A stretch of 64,000 nt of DNA from Gammaproteobacteria bacterium HGW-Gammaproteobacteria-13 (GCA_002840155.1 PGZH01000005.1:209119-273118); one strand, 5' to 3'; shown: positions 40,293-51,916, numbered from the stretch's first letter. Notes: generated by a model not told the origin, from the sequence alone. Program-made: numbers and translations.

Positions 40293-41779
40293 GGCAGAAC
40301 TCCCAGCACTTGCCAGCTGGGCAAGGTGCGTTGCTCGAAGTGCTGCAGGCGCTCGACAACCCGCTCCACGCCAAGGCCATAACGGCGCAGCAGGGCCTGA
40401 ATGGTTTCACTCAGTAATGTGCCGCGTAACTGCGGGTGCTCCAGCAACACGCGGACGGCGGCCATTTCCAGCGTATCCGCCGGCACACTCGCGCCCAGGC
40501 TGGGGGCAGCCAGATGCGCGTAGCCGGCGCCCTGCAACGCTCCCTCAGCCAGCAGACGGTTAAGCGCCTGGCAGCGAGTAACATCTACCGGCGCGTGCAG
40601 CAACGGATGGGCATAGCCCGCCCAGGTCAACAGCTGCAAGGCACCGCTGAGCTGGCCAACCTGCGCCGCCAGCTCAGGCCGCCGCGCCAGTTCGGCAAAG
40701 CTCTGCGGCCCCTCGCCAAGTGCCTGCAGCAGCGGCTGATACAACTCGGCAGCGCCCTGCAACGAACCGATGCGCGTTGAAAATTCCACCGCCCCCGCTG
40801 CCGGCGCGGCGGGCAAGAGTGCCCAGCAGCTGTCCAGCAAGGCTTGCCGATGCGCCGTGGCCGACAGGGCCTGATCGCCGCGTTGGTACAGGTCACTGCG
40901 CTGGGCCTGGTTGCGCGCCAGGTCCTTGGCGGTTTCCCGCAGCGCCGGGTCAGTCAGGCCCTGAATCGCGGACAGGCAGTTACCGGGCAGCGACACTGCA
41001 TCGATGTTTTCCAGTGGAATGGCGCTGCCGATCAGTTGACAGCCAAAGCGGGCAAACGCTGCCATAACGTCGGCCACCGGCAACGGCTGCCAGTGCTCAC
41101 ACAGCAGCTCATGGGCCAGATAATCCAGCCCCTGCTCGGCACTGCGCGCCAGCAGCCGGGCCATCTCCGGCTGCTCGACAAAATAGCCGGCGCCGCCTTG
41201 TTGCAAGGCCTGCAATGCCTCCAGCGCCGCCTGCACACGCTGCGGCGGTGAACCTTCGCTGTGTTGCGCGTGCTGCCAGATAAACCGCTGAGCCGCCACC
41301 AAGGGCGCCATGCCGGGCTGACACATATAACCCAGGCACAGCAGCCCATTGGCGTTGAGGCGCTGCTCGACAAAACCACGGATGGCCGCACGCTGGGCGG
41401 GTGCTACCCAGCTGTACACCCCATGGGCGACGATAAAGTCGTAACCCTCGCCCGGCTGCGCGAGCAACTCAGTGAACTCGGCCTGCACAAACTCGATATT
41501 GCTCAGCTGCGCAGCCGCCGCCAGACGCCGGCCATGCTCGATATGCTGCGGGTTGAAGTCCACCGCCACGAACTGCCCCGCCGGGTTGCTGGCCGCCAAT
41601 AGCAGGCTGTTCAGGCCCTGTCCGCAGCCCAGCTCGCAGTAGCGAAAGCCCGCCTGCAAACTGCTTGCTCGCTGACCGAGGGCCGTTTGCAGCGCCACCA
41701 GCCAGCTGGGCGCCAACTGTGGCTGCACATGATGGGGATAGGGCAACTCAGCCAGATACCCCTGATTCCACACTTGCAT
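40289..41779 (-). CDS. Class I SAM methyltransferase with C-terminal regulatory domain
   Basis: The 496-residue cytoplasmic protein has a SAM-binding domain in the first 190 residues (motif I ELGCGQG at 49-55, VAVDFNPQHIEHGRR, DFIVAHGVYSWV). About 300 further residues fit the methyltransferase regulatory domain class (PF10119-like) and a winged-helix-like tail. The substrate is unknown. It sits in a siderophore locus after pirA and is translationally coupled to the esterase. I chose ATG 41779 (MQVWNQGYL); the frame stays open to 41818. Confidence 0.82.
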   Translation of the reverse strand: MQVWNQGYLAELPYPHHVQPQLAPSWLVALQTALGQRASSLQAGFRYCELGCGQGLNSLLLAASNPAGQFVAVDFNPQHIEHGRRLAAAAQLSNIEFVQAEFTELLAQPGEGYDFIVAHGVYSWVAPAQRAAIRGFVEQRLNANGLLCLGYMCQPGMAPLVAAQRFIWQHAQHSEGSPPQRVQAALEALQALQQGGAGYFVEQPEMARLLARSAEQGLDYLAHELLCEHWQPLPVADVMAAFARFGCQLIGSAIPLENIDAVSLPGNCLSAIQGLTDPALRETAKDLARNQAQRSDLYQRGDQALSATAHRQALLDSCWALLPAAPAAGAVEFSTRIGSLQGAAELYQPLLQALGEGPQSFAELARRPELAAQVGQLSGALQLLTWAGYAHPLLHAPVDVTRCQALNRLLAEGALQGAGYAHLAAPSLGASVPADTLEMAAVRVLLEHPQLRGTLLSETIQALLRRYGLGVERVVERLQHFEQRTLPSWQVLGVLP

Positions 41780-41802
41780 TAAGCGTTTTCCTGCACTGAA
41801 AA

Positions 41803-41831
41803 GGCTCCGCCAGGACACGCCTGGCGGAGCC
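41803..41831 (-). terminator. Hairpin terminator/attenuator between pirA and the methyltransferase gene
   Basis: A perfect stem GGCTCCGCCAGG/CCTGGCGGAGCC with a five-base loop is followed on the minus strand by TTTTC. It lies 38 bases after the pirA stop and 24 before the methyltransferase ATG. It would cap most pirA transcripts and allow reduced read-through into the downstream set. Confidence 0.8.
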
Positions 41832-41868
41832 GAGACCCGCCGTAGCAGCGGGTAAGGAGCACGATGAC

Positions 41869-44109
41869 CTAGAAGGACGCGGTGACCGAGGCGAAGTAGG
41901 CACGCCCGGCTTCGTTGTAGGTGTTGGCCCCGGCTTCGGTGGCGTTGCCTTCGCGGTAGATGCGTTTGTCGAACAGGTTGTTGATGCCCATGCGCACGCT
42001 GTACTGCTCATTGAAGGCATAGCCGGCACTGACGCCCATCAGGCCGTAGGGGTCGATATCCTTCTGCGCCTGGCTGTCAATGGCGACGTTGCGCCGGGCA
42101 TTGTAGCTGGGGGATTCCTGGGTGCCGTAATAGGTGCCGCTGACCTGCAGCGACAGCTTCTCGGTGGCAGCCCAGTCCAGGCTGGTGTTGACGGTGTACT
42201 CGGGGATGATGCTCAGCGGCTCGCCGCTGTCCTTGTCTTCGGACTCGATCATGTAGGTGAAATTGGTGTTCCACTCCAGCGTCGGGCTGAGGGTGACGAA
42301 CAGGTTGCCTTCAACCCCCTCGACCACCGCCTTGCCGGAGTTTTCCCAGTTCTGCACACGACGACCGTTGCTCAAACGAAACGCCGCATCGTTGCTGGAA
42401 ACGATTTTGTTCTTGTAGTCATTGCGGAAGTAGGTCGCGCTGGTACGCCAGGTGCCTTTATCAAAGGCCAGGCCGATTTCCTTGTTGATACTGGTTTCCG
42501 GCTCCAGATCCGGATTACCGATCAGGTAGCAGCCACCGGCGTTGGCTTCTGCCGCGTTACAACCAAAGCCCATGCTGTAGAGCAGGTAGTTGGGGTTGGA
42601 CTGATACAGGTTGGGGGTTTTGTAGGCCCGCGCAATACCGCCCTTGAGAGTCAGCTCATCGGTCAGCTTGTGGGAGGCGTTGAGGCTCGGGCTCCAGTTA
42701 CCGCCGAACTCTTCATGGTCGTCGTAGCGCAGACCCGGGGTAACGATAGTGCGCGCGCCAAGCTCAATATTGTCCTCGGCGAACAGGGCAAAGCTATGCG
42801 CGGTGGTCTTGGTCTGGCTGCGGTCAAAACCAGGAACTGCCGGCACACCACCGACACCTGGGTCCCAGGTTTGCGCACGCAGGGAGCCTGGGTCATTCAG
42901 GCTTTCGTAGAGGTACTCACCGCCCAGGGTCAGCACCTGCGGCGCGCCCATCTCCAGCGGCAAGTTGACCTCGGCATTGGCGCGGGTGTTACGCAGACGT
43001 GACATAAACACCCCGGCACCCTCTGCCGGCGCGCCCTCGCCGCCCCCGGCCAGGCCCTCATTGAGGCGCTCGTTACGGGTGTAGTCATAGGCCAGCGAGG
43101 CGGTGGAGCTGCCCCAGTCGTATTCGCCGTTATGCGTCAAGGCATAGCTGCTGCGCTGGATGATGTTGGTTTCCTTGCCATACAGCTGGTTCACGAACGC
43201 ACCACCACCGTTGAGCATGGTGTCACCGGCGTAGATGTTGCCCTGACGGCTGTAGGTGGCTTCCAGATCAAGACTGTGGTCCGGGTTCAACTGCCAGCTG
43301 AGCAGGCCACTGATGTCCTTGTTACGTACGCCTTCACGGCCCGCGACCAGGGTATCGGCACCCACCTGACGTTCGGCGTTGATGTCGGCATCGTCAGCAT
43401 TGGTCTTGTTAGCGCCGCCATACAGGCGGAAGGCCAGGCTGTCGTTCAGCGCACCGCTGAGGTTAAAGTTGGCGCGCTGACCGGCGCCCTCGGCATCGTC
43501 TTCCGGCTGGATTGCATACAGGGTGACCGAGCCACGCAGCTGCTCGGTCGGCCGCTTGGTGATGATGTTCACCACCCCGCCCATGGCCCCCGAGCCATAG
43601 CGCGCAGCGGCCGGGCCACGGAGAATTTCGATACGCTCGACTTCTTCAGCCGGCACCCAGTTGGTTTCACCACGGGTATCACGATCACCCGTCCAGCCAT
43701 AACGCACGGCGTTGCGTGAGCTGGACGGACGGCCATCGATAAGAATCAGGGTGTTTTCCGGGCCCATGCCGCGCAGGTCGATCTGGCGGTTGTTGCCCCG
43801 GCTGCCGCTGGTGCTGTTGCCGGTCAGGTTGACCCCAGGCTCGCGGCGAATCACATCGGAAAGGTCATTGGCCGGCGGGCGCTTCTTGATGTCCTCGGCA
43901 GTAATGATCGACACACCCGGCGCCTGCTTGAGCTCCTGCTTGGCGGTGACCACGGCATCCTTGAGCTTGATGGCATCGGCGGGTTCGGCGGTTGCGCTCA
44001 GGGCATCCACCTCGGCATCTACCACGTCAGCGGCAAACAGCGTGCAAGGGGAAAGACTGGCCGCAACGATGGCCAACGACAGATGACTGAGCTTGAATCG
44101 CGACTGCAT
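41869..44109 (-). CDS. pirA: TonB-dependent catecholate siderophore receptor PirA
   Basis: The 746-residue outer-membrane receptor has a signal peptide (about 1-27, ending LFA/AD), a TonB-box-like DAVVTA, a plug domain with ANDLSDVIRREPGVNLTGN and MGPENTLILIDGRP, and RIEILRGPAAARYGSGAMGG. A 22-strand barrel ends in the terminal phenylalanine typical of outer-membrane proteins. Sequence type and position between pirRS and cysM match P. aeruginosa PirA, a ferric-enterobactin/catecholate receptor. I chose ATG 44109, ten bases after AGGAG. A Fur-box-like site lies about 95 bases upstream. Confidence 0.92.
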   Translation of the reverse strand: MQSRFKLSHLSLAIVAASLSPCTLFAADVVDAEVDALSATAEPADAIKLKDAVVTAKQELKQAPGVSIITAEDIKKRPPANDLSDVIRREPGVNLTGNSTSGSRGNNRQIDLRGMGPENTLILIDGRPSSSRNAVRYGWTGDRDTRGETNWVPAEEVERIEILRGPAAARYGSGAMGGVVNIITKRPTEQLRGSVTLYAIQPEDDAEGAGQRANFNLSGALNDSLAFRLYGGANKTNADDADINAERQVGADTLVAGREGVRNKDISGLLSWQLNPDHSLDLEATYSRQGNIYAGDTMLNGGGAFVNQLYGKETNIIQRSSYALTHNGEYDWGSSTASLAYDYTRNERLNEGLAGGGEGAPAEGAGVFMSRLRNTRANAEVNLPLEMGAPQVLTLGGEYLYESLNDPGSLRAQTWDPGVGGVPAVPGFDRSQTKTTAHSFALFAEDNIELGARTIVTPGLRYDDHEEFGGNWSPSLNASHKLTDELTLKGGIARAYKTPNLYQSNPNYLLYSMGFGCNAAEANAGGCYLIGNPDLEPETSINKEIGLAFDKGTWRTSATYFRNDYKNKIVSSNDAAFRLSNGRRVQNWENSGKAVVEGVEGNLFVTLSPTLEWNTNFTYMIESEDKDSGEPLSIIPEYTVNTSLDWAATEKLSLQVSGTYYGTQESPSYNARRNVAIDSQAQKDIDPYGLMGVSAGYAFNEQYSVRMGINNLFDKRIYREGNATEAGANTYNEAGRAYFASVTASF

Positions 44110-44203
44110 GAACACCCTCTCCTGTGGCGAATGGTCCGCATACAGATTCAAGAGCTGGCAGCCACATGCTGCGCCAGCCCGACCGGTACGCGGGAACGGC
44201 GCA

Positions 44204-44222
44204 GATGCTACTTATTCTTATT
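44204..44222 (-). promoter_or_regulatory. Candidate Fur box upstream of pirA
   Basis: On the minus strand the site reads AATAAGAATAAGTAGCATC, matching 14 of 19 positions of the Pseudomonas-type consensus AATGAGAATAATTCTCATT. It lies 95 bases upstream of the pirA ATG, and a weak TTGTAA-17-ATAAGA promoter overlaps it. Iron repression of pirA is expected from family knowledge. Confidence 0.6.
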
Positions 44223-44245
44223 TGAGAGTAAAGTTCATTTACAAT

Positions 44246-45586
44246 CTATACACTTTTCAATCGAAAATTCAGGCGCAGGCCTTCCCCCGTGTTCTCGGCC
44301 CACATCGCCCCGCCCTGCATCTGCATGGCACCTCGAGCAATCGCCAGGCCCAGACCAAAGCCATCACCACCGGGCCGGGCCGCCGACAGGCGAATAAAGG
44401 GCAAGAACATCTGCTCCAGCTCCGTGGCCGCCACGCCGCCACCCTGATCCTCCAGCCAGAACAACCAATCACCTTGCTCCAGGCGCCCATCCAGGCTGAT
44501 CATTGCGCCAGGGGGGGAATGCCGAATGGCATTGCGCAAGCCGTTTTCCAGCGCCTGCGCCAGCCCATTGAGATGCCCGCGCACACAGCAGTCCTCAGGT
44601 AACCGGCAACGCAACTGGGCCTGCGGCCAGCCGCTTTCAAAGCAGGCATCCTCAACCAGCAACGCCCACAGTGATGGCAGGCTGATCGGTTCCAGCGGCG
44701 GTTGCGGACGCTCGGTACCCAGCCAGATCAGCTCCAGGGTGTCATCGACCAGGCGCTGCATGCCGCCGACTTCACGCTCCAGGCGCTGGCGCAGCTGCTC
44801 GGCATCCAGGCCACTTTCACAGGCCACCCGCAAACGGCTCAGGGGCGTGCGCAATTCATGGGAAAGATCGCGCAGTAGCTGACGTTGCAGGCTGAGCATA
44901 CCCTGCAGGCGCTCGGCCATATGGTCAAAAGCGCGGCCCAGCTCGCCCAGCTCATCCTGACGGGCACTGATCTGGCTTGCCATACGCACACTCAGCTGCT
45001 CTCCGCGCAGGGCGTTGGCCTGCTCACGCAGGTGCTGCAACGGGGTAATCAGCAGGCGATACAGCAAGGCACAGAGCAGCAGCGCCAGCCCACAGGGCAG
45101 CAGGCCGTGCACCAGCAGCTGAGCGTGCCAGGTAAAGCCTTCCGGCAGGAAACGCTCCGGTAACTCGATCACCAGCTGACCGTCCAGTGGCTGCTGCGGA
45201 AATGGCAGGGCAATCACCGGCAGGCCACTGGCGCGCTTGCTCATCGGCCAGTCGATATGGCGCATGGCCGTCAGCCGCTCGGTTTCTACCAGGCTCAAGG
45301 TCCGCGTGCCAAGGGCGCGCAAATCGCGGCCAAGCACCGTCAGCCAGACTGACTCGCGCTGCTGCATCTGCGTCTGCCAGCGCTCGACGCCTTCGGCACC
45401 GCCGCTGCGCCAGGCCTGCTCGGCTTCAGCGGCATAGTCGAGCAGCAGCTGCTGCGCCGCCTCGCTGAGCAGATAACCGCGAAACTCGATGCGCCCACCC
45501 CAGGACCAACTGACCCAGATGATCAGCAGGCAGAAGGCCATAACCAGCAAAGCCAGCCGCCAGAACAGAGAGTGACGCCCAGGCAT
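44246..45586 (-). CDS. pirS: Sensor histidine kinase PirS
   Basis: This 446-residue inner membrane kinase has two membrane helices (about 8-29 and 157-180) around a periplasmic sensor domain of about 125 residues. A HAMP segment follows (LITPLQHLREQANALRG), then the phosphoacceptor H243 in DLSHELRTPLSRL and a HATPase domain ending with GFGLGLAIARG. It partners PirR, which starts its reading three bases upstream. In P. aeruginosa PirS/PirR activate pirA in response to its siderophore. The pirRS genes precede pirA on the same strand. Confidence 0.92.
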   Translation of the reverse strand: MPGRHSLFWRLALLVMAFCLLIIWVSWSWGGRIEFRGYLLSEAAQQLLLDYAAEAEQAWRSGGAEGVERWQTQMQQRESVWLTVLGRDLRALGTRTLSLVETERLTAMRHIDWPMSKRASGLPVIALPFPQQPLDGQLVIELPERFLPEGFTWHAQLLVHGLLPCGLALLLCALLYRLLITPLQHLREQANALRGEQLSVRMASQISARQDELGELGRAFDHMAERLQGMLSLQRQLLRDLSHELRTPLSRLRVACESGLDAEQLRQRLEREVGGMQRLVDDTLELIWLGTERPQPPLEPISLPSLWALLVEDACFESGWPQAQLRCRLPEDCCVRGHLNGLAQALENGLRNAIRHSPPGAMISLDGRLEQGDWLFWLEDQGGGVAATELEQMFLPFIRLSAARPGGDGFGLGLAIARGAMQMQGGAMWAENTGEGLRLNFRLKSV

Positions 45587-45589
45587 GCC

Positions 45590-46300
45590 TCAGACGCCCT
45601 CACGGGTGAACAGGTAGCCCTTGCCCCACACGGTTTCCAGGCGCCCAGCCGTGTAACCAAGGGCCAGCAACTTGCGCCGGATATGGCTGATATGCATGTC
45701 CAGGCTGCGGTCGTGCCGCGAATAAGCACGGCGTAGCACCTGCTGATAGAGGAAGGCTTTGGTCATCAACCCTTCCGGATGGCGCACGAACAGCTCAAGC
45801 AGGCGAAACTCGGTCTGGGTCAGATCAGCCCATTGGCCGCGCAGGCACACATCTGTGCGCGAATCGTCAAACTGCAACTGCGGATCCAGCCCCGGCGCAG
45901 TAAATTCACGCCGCTCATAAGCCACCCGGCGCAGCACCGCCTCGATGCGCACTTTCAGCTCATCCATGCTGAACGGCTTGGGCAGGTAGTCATCCGCGCC
46001 CTGGCTGAAACCGGCAATCCGGTCCTGCTCGCCGCCCAACGCCGACATCAGAATCACCGGCACACCGCGCTGTTCACGCAGGCTCTGCAATACCTGCAGG
46101 CCGCTGATGCCAGGCAGCAGAATGTCCATCAGGACCAAATCGAAGTCGCCCTCGGCCGCCAGCCGCAGCCCTTCACGGCCATCACCGCTGAGGCTGACGC
46201 TGTAGCCACTGTCCTGCAGATGCTGCTGCAGATGGCTGGCCAGCAGCGGATCATCTTCAACCGCAAGAATCCGCGCGGTTGGAAGGTTACAAGTGAGCAC
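45590..46300 (-). CDS. pirR: OmpR-family response regulator PirR
   Basis: This 236-residue regulator has a receiver domain with the phosphoacceptor D59 (LVLMDILLPG) and the lysine of LPKPF. An OmpR/PhoB winged-helix domain follows, with DLTQTEFRLLELFVRHPEGLMTK and SLDMHISHIRRKL. The start is GTG 46300; the ribosome site is weak. A strong Fur-box-like sequence lies 19 bases upstream, so the regulator gene itself should be iron-repressed. It is divergent from gacS and read into pirS after three bases. Confidence 0.92.
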   Translation of the reverse strand: MLTCNLPTARILAVEDDPLLASHLQQHLQDSGYSVSLSGDGREGLRLAAEGDFDLVLMDILLPGISGLQVLQSLREQRGVPVILMSALGGEQDRIAGFSQGADDYLPKPFSMDELKVRIEAVLRRVAYERREFTAPGLDPQLQFDDSRTDVCLRGQWADLTQTEFRLLELFVRHPEGLMTKAFLYQQVLRRAYSRHDRSLDMHISHIRRKLLALGYTAGRLETVWGKGYLFTREGV

Positions 46301-46318
46301 GAGGAATTCACCGATTCA

Positions 46319-46337
46319 AATGAGAATAATTCTACCT
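46319..46337 (-). promoter_or_regulatory. Candidate Fur box upstream of pirR
   Basis: AATGAGAATAATTCTACCT matches 16 of 19 positions of the AATGAGAATAATTCTCATT consensus, with an intact GAGAAT-ATTCT core. It overlaps a TAGAAT -10-like hexamer on the minus strand and sits 19 bases before the pirR start. It is also 81 bases from the divergent gacS start. Confidence 0.75.
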
Positions 46338-46417
46338 ACTAACCGCACCACACTCACCTACAGATTCTCACCGGCTGAATCGCTACACTGCCAAAACATC
46401 ACCCAAGGAGGCAGCGC

Positions 46418-49168
<2,751 letters not shown>

Positions 49169-49203
49169 TTCAGGCGCTGCGCAGCCACACACCAAGGAGC
49201 CCC

Positions 49204-50196
49204 ATGCGCATCATCCTGTTCAGCAGCAAGCCTTACGATCAGCAGAGCTTTCGCGCTGCTGGTTTCCCGGACGACTGGCAGCTGAGTTTTCAGGAAGCGC
49301 ACCTGCGCCAGGACAGCGCCGGCCTGGCCGCCGGTTACGAGGTGGTTTGCGCCTTTATCAATGACGACCTTAACGCCCAAGTGCTGCAGCAACTGGCCGC
49401 CGGCGGTACACGGTTGATTGCCCTGCGCTCGGCTGGCTACAACCATGTCGACCTGCACACCGCGCACGCCCTCGGCCTGGCAGTGGTGCGGGTGCCGGCT
49501 TATTCACCACACGCCGTCGCCGAACATGCCCTGGCGCTGATCATGACGCTCAACCGGCGCACTCACCGCGCCTTCAACCGCACCCGCGAGGGCGACTTCT
49601 CCCTGCGCGGGCTGATCGGCTTCGACCTGCACGGCAAACGGGTCGGGATTATCGGCGCCGGGCAGATCGGCCTGACCTTCTCGCGGATCATGGCCGGTTT
49701 CGGCTGCCAGCTGCTGATCCATGACCCGGCGCACATCGCCGAGCTACCTGCCGGCGCGCAGCAGGTCGGGCTGGATCAGCTGCTCGAAAGCAGCGACATC
49801 ATCAGCCTGCACTGCCCGCTCAACGCCGCCACTCACCACCTGATCAACGCCGCGCGGTTACAGCAGATGCAGCGCGGCGTGATGCTGATCAATACCGGGC
49901 GCGGCGCCTTGATCGATACCCCGGCGCTGATCGGCGCGCTGAAAAGCGGGCAACTGGGTTATCTGGGGCTGGATGTGTATGAAGAAGAAGCCGAGCTGTT
50001 CTTCGAGGATTGCTCCGAACAACCGCTGCAGGATGATGTGCTGGCGCGCCTGCTGAGCTTTCCCAATGTGCTGATTACCGCGCATCAGGGCTTTCTCACC
50101 CACGAAGCATTGGCCGCTATTGCCGGCACCACCCGCGACAATATCGCCGCCTGGCTGGGAAATGCGCCGATCAATCAGCTGCTTCCTGCCGCGTGA
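49204..50196 (+). CDS. ldhA: D-lactate dehydrogenase (NAD-dependent, fermentative)
   Basis: LdhA interconverts pyruvate and D-lactate during low-oxygen growth. The 330-residue protein has the substrate arginine in LRSAGYNHVDL, the NAD-binding VGIIGAGQIGLTF, the SLHCPLN segment, NTGRGALIDT and the catalytic histidine region TAHQGFLTHEAL. I chose ATG 49204 after AAGGAGCCCC, giving MRIILFSSKPYD, the family start. It lies 35 bases after gacS, as in P. aeruginosa. A zinc-binding small protein follows. Confidence 0.94.
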   Translation: MRIILFSSKPYDQQSFRAAGFPDDWQLSFQEAHLRQDSAGLAAGYEVVCAFINDDLNAQVLQQLAAGGTRLIALRSAGYNHVDLHTAHALGLAVVRVPAYSPHAVAEHALALIMTLNRRTHRAFNRTREGDFSLRGLIGFDLHGKRVGIIGAGQIGLTFSRIMAGFGCQLLIHDPAHIAELPAGAQQVGLDQLLESSDIISLHCPLNAATHHLINAARLQQMQRGVMLINTGRGALIDTPALIGALKSGQLGYLGLDVYEEEAELFFEDCSEQPLQDDVLARLLSFPNVLITAHQGFLTHEALAAIAGTTRDNIAAWLGNAPINQLLPAA

Positions 50197-50223
50197 TAGC
50201 ATTTACGCCTATCTGGAGGATTC

Positions 50224-50664
50224 ATGGCTGAACACGACTTTCGCTACAACCTGCTCAACCCCGAGCACACCCTGATCGAATGCCGCGCATTGGCACCGGG
50301 CCGTTACCAGGTCACCGGCAATGGCGGTTCGATCCAGAGCGGCGACACCCTGCTGGTCACCCTCAAGGGCAGCCGCGAACTGTCCATGCGCCTGCAGGCC
50401 GACAAGGTTCGTCACCTGATCAACCCGCGCGGCCAGTGGGTGGCGGTGGCCACCGGCCCGGCGTTCAAGGAACTGGCGATCTTCAATTGGCAGGCCAACT
50501 GCGACAGCTGCAATGCGCAGCTGGACTTCGAATTCGCCGTCGACGCCGCACTCGGCAAAAAGGCCCAGGCACCGGCCGCCGAAGCGCGAATCAAGGAACT
50601 GGGCTGGCAGTCGAAAAACGCCAAGCACCTGTGCCCGAAATGCATCAACAAGGAGGCTATATGA
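50224..50664 (+). CDS. Conserved protein with paired CxxC motifs
   Basis: The 146-residue cytoplasmic protein has a beta-rich N-terminal part (residues 15-85) and two CxxC pairs, in NCDSCNAQ and HLCPKCIN, about 40 residues apart. These could form a zinc ribbon. I know no function; a similar gene follows ldhA in P. aeruginosa, as I recall. GGAGG precedes the ATG. Its last bases overlap the META-domain lipoprotein gene (ATGA). Confidence 0.8.
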   Translation: MAEHDFRYNLLNPEHTLIECRALAPGRYQVTGNGGSIQSGDTLLVTLKGSRELSMRLQADKVRHLINPRGQWVAVATGPAFKELAIFNWQANCDSCNAQLDFEFAVDAALGKKAQAPAAEARIKELGWQSKNAKHLCPKCINKEAI

Positions 50665-51065
50665 AACGCGTACTGACTATCAGCCTGCTGGCTGCCGGTC
50701 TCGTGGGCTGCGCCACATCCGCACCGCAGCTGGAAACCGAGCACAGCTACCAGGTGGAATGGATCGGCGAACGCCCGCTGATCGACCGCAGCCATTTGAC
50801 CCTCACCCTCGGTGACGATGGCCGCGCCTATGGCAACGCCGGCTGCAACCACTGGTTTGCCGGCTACACCTTGGAGGGCAACAAGCTCAGCTTCAGCGCC
50901 GCCGGCAGCACCCGCAAGATGTGCGCCCCGGCGCTGATGGAGCAGGAAGCGCGCTTTCTCGACAGCCTGAGCAAGGTAGAACGCTGGGACTTCTCCGCCA
51001 CCGAGCAGCTACAGCTGTGGCCCGCCGCAGGTAAGCCACTGCGCCTATGGCCGGAAAGCAAGTAA
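50661..51065 (+). CDS. META domain lipoprotein (HslJ-like)
   Basis: The 134-residue protein has a lipoprotein signal with LVGC (C17) and a META domain: GNAGCNHWFAGYTLEGNKLSFSAAGSTRKMC, read here as two parts, the GNAGCNHW turn and the AGSTRKMC strand. META/HslJ proteins are envelope proteins of poorly known role, one linked to novobiocin resistance in E. coli. A strong AAGGAGG site lies within the preceding gene, which it overlaps by four bases. A bidirectional terminator follows. Confidence 0.86.
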   Translation: MKRVLTISLLAAGLVGCATSAPQLETEHSYQVEWIGERPLIDRSHLTLTLGDDGRAYGNAGCNHWFAGYTLEGNKLSFSAAGSTRKMCAPALMEQEARFLDSLSKVERWDFSATEQLQLWPAAGKPLRLWPESK

Positions 51066-51095
51066 GAGCCATTCTCGGATCTGCTACCCATGCGC

Positions 51096-51130
51096 AAATA
51101 AAAAGGGAGCCCGAAGGCTCCCTTTTTATT
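51096..51130. terminator. Bidirectional terminator between the META gene and aapP
   Basis: AATAAAAAGGGAGC and GCTCCCTTTTTATT pair around CCGAAG, between two converging genes. Confidence 0.93.
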
Positions 51131-51141
51131 GCGGCTGAAAC

Positions 51142-51906
51142 TCAGTGAATGATCTGGCTGAGGAACAGCTTGGTGCGCTCGTTCTGCGGGTTGGTGAAGA
51201 AGGCGTTAGGCTCGTTCTGTTCAACGATTTCGCCCTTGTCCATAAAGATCACCCGGTTCGCCACGGTGCGGGCAAAGCCCATTTCGTGGGTTACGCAGAG
51301 CATGGTCATGCCGTCTTCAGCCAGGCCGATCATGGTATCCAGCACTTCCTTGACCATTTCCGGATCGAGGGCCGAGGTCGGCTCGTCGAACAGCATGATC
51401 TTTGGCTTCATGCACAGCGCACGGGCAATCGCCACACGCTGTTGCTGGCCGCCAGAAAGCTGGCCTGGGTACTTGTTGGCCTGTTCCGGAATGCGCACAC
51501 GCTCGAGAAAGTGCATGGCAATCTCTTCCGCCTGACGCTTGGGCATCTTGCGCACCCACATCGGGGCCAGGGTGCAGTTCTGCAACACAGTCAGGTGCGG
51601 AAACAGGTTGAAGTGCTGGAACACCATGCCGACTTCGCGACGCACCGCTTCGATGTGCTTGAGGTCGTGGGTCAGCTCGGTGCCATCGACCACGATGCGC
51701 CCCTGCTGGTGTTCTTCCAGACGGTTGAGGCAACGAATGGTGGTCGATTTGCCCGAGCCGGATGGCCCGCACAACACGATACGCTCACCGGCCTGCACAT
51801 TCAGGTTGATGTCTTTAAGCACATGGAACTGACCGTACCATTTGTGCACGCCCTGCATCTGGATCATGCCGTCAGCAGGCGCAGGCTGTTTGTTTGCTTC
51901 ACTCAT
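51142..51906 (-). CDS. aapP: AapP, amino-acid ABC transporter ATPase
   Basis: This is the 254-residue ATPase of the general L-amino-acid ABC importer. Walker [10 protein letters not shown], the Q-loop [11 protein letters not shown], the ABC signature [14 protein letters not shown], Walker [14 protein letters not shown] and the switch histidine in CVTHEMGFA are all intact. Polar amino-acid importers use a homodimer of this subunit. It is the last gene of aapJQMP and begins ten bases after aapM. Confidence 0.94.
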   Translation of the reverse strand: MSEANKQPAPADGMIQMQGVHKWYGQFHVLKDINLNVQAGERIVLCGPSGSGKSTTIRCLNRLEEHQQGRIVVDGTELTHDLKHIEAVRREVGMVFQHFNLFPHLTVLQNCTLAPMWVRKMPKRQAEEIAMHFLERVRIPEQANKYPGQLSGGQQQRVAIARALCMKPKIMLFDEPTSALDPEMVKEVLDTMIGLAEDGMTMLCVTHEMGFARTVANRVIFMDKGEIVEQNEPNAFFTNPQNERTKLFLSQIIH

Positions 51907-51916
51907 GGGTTAGCTC

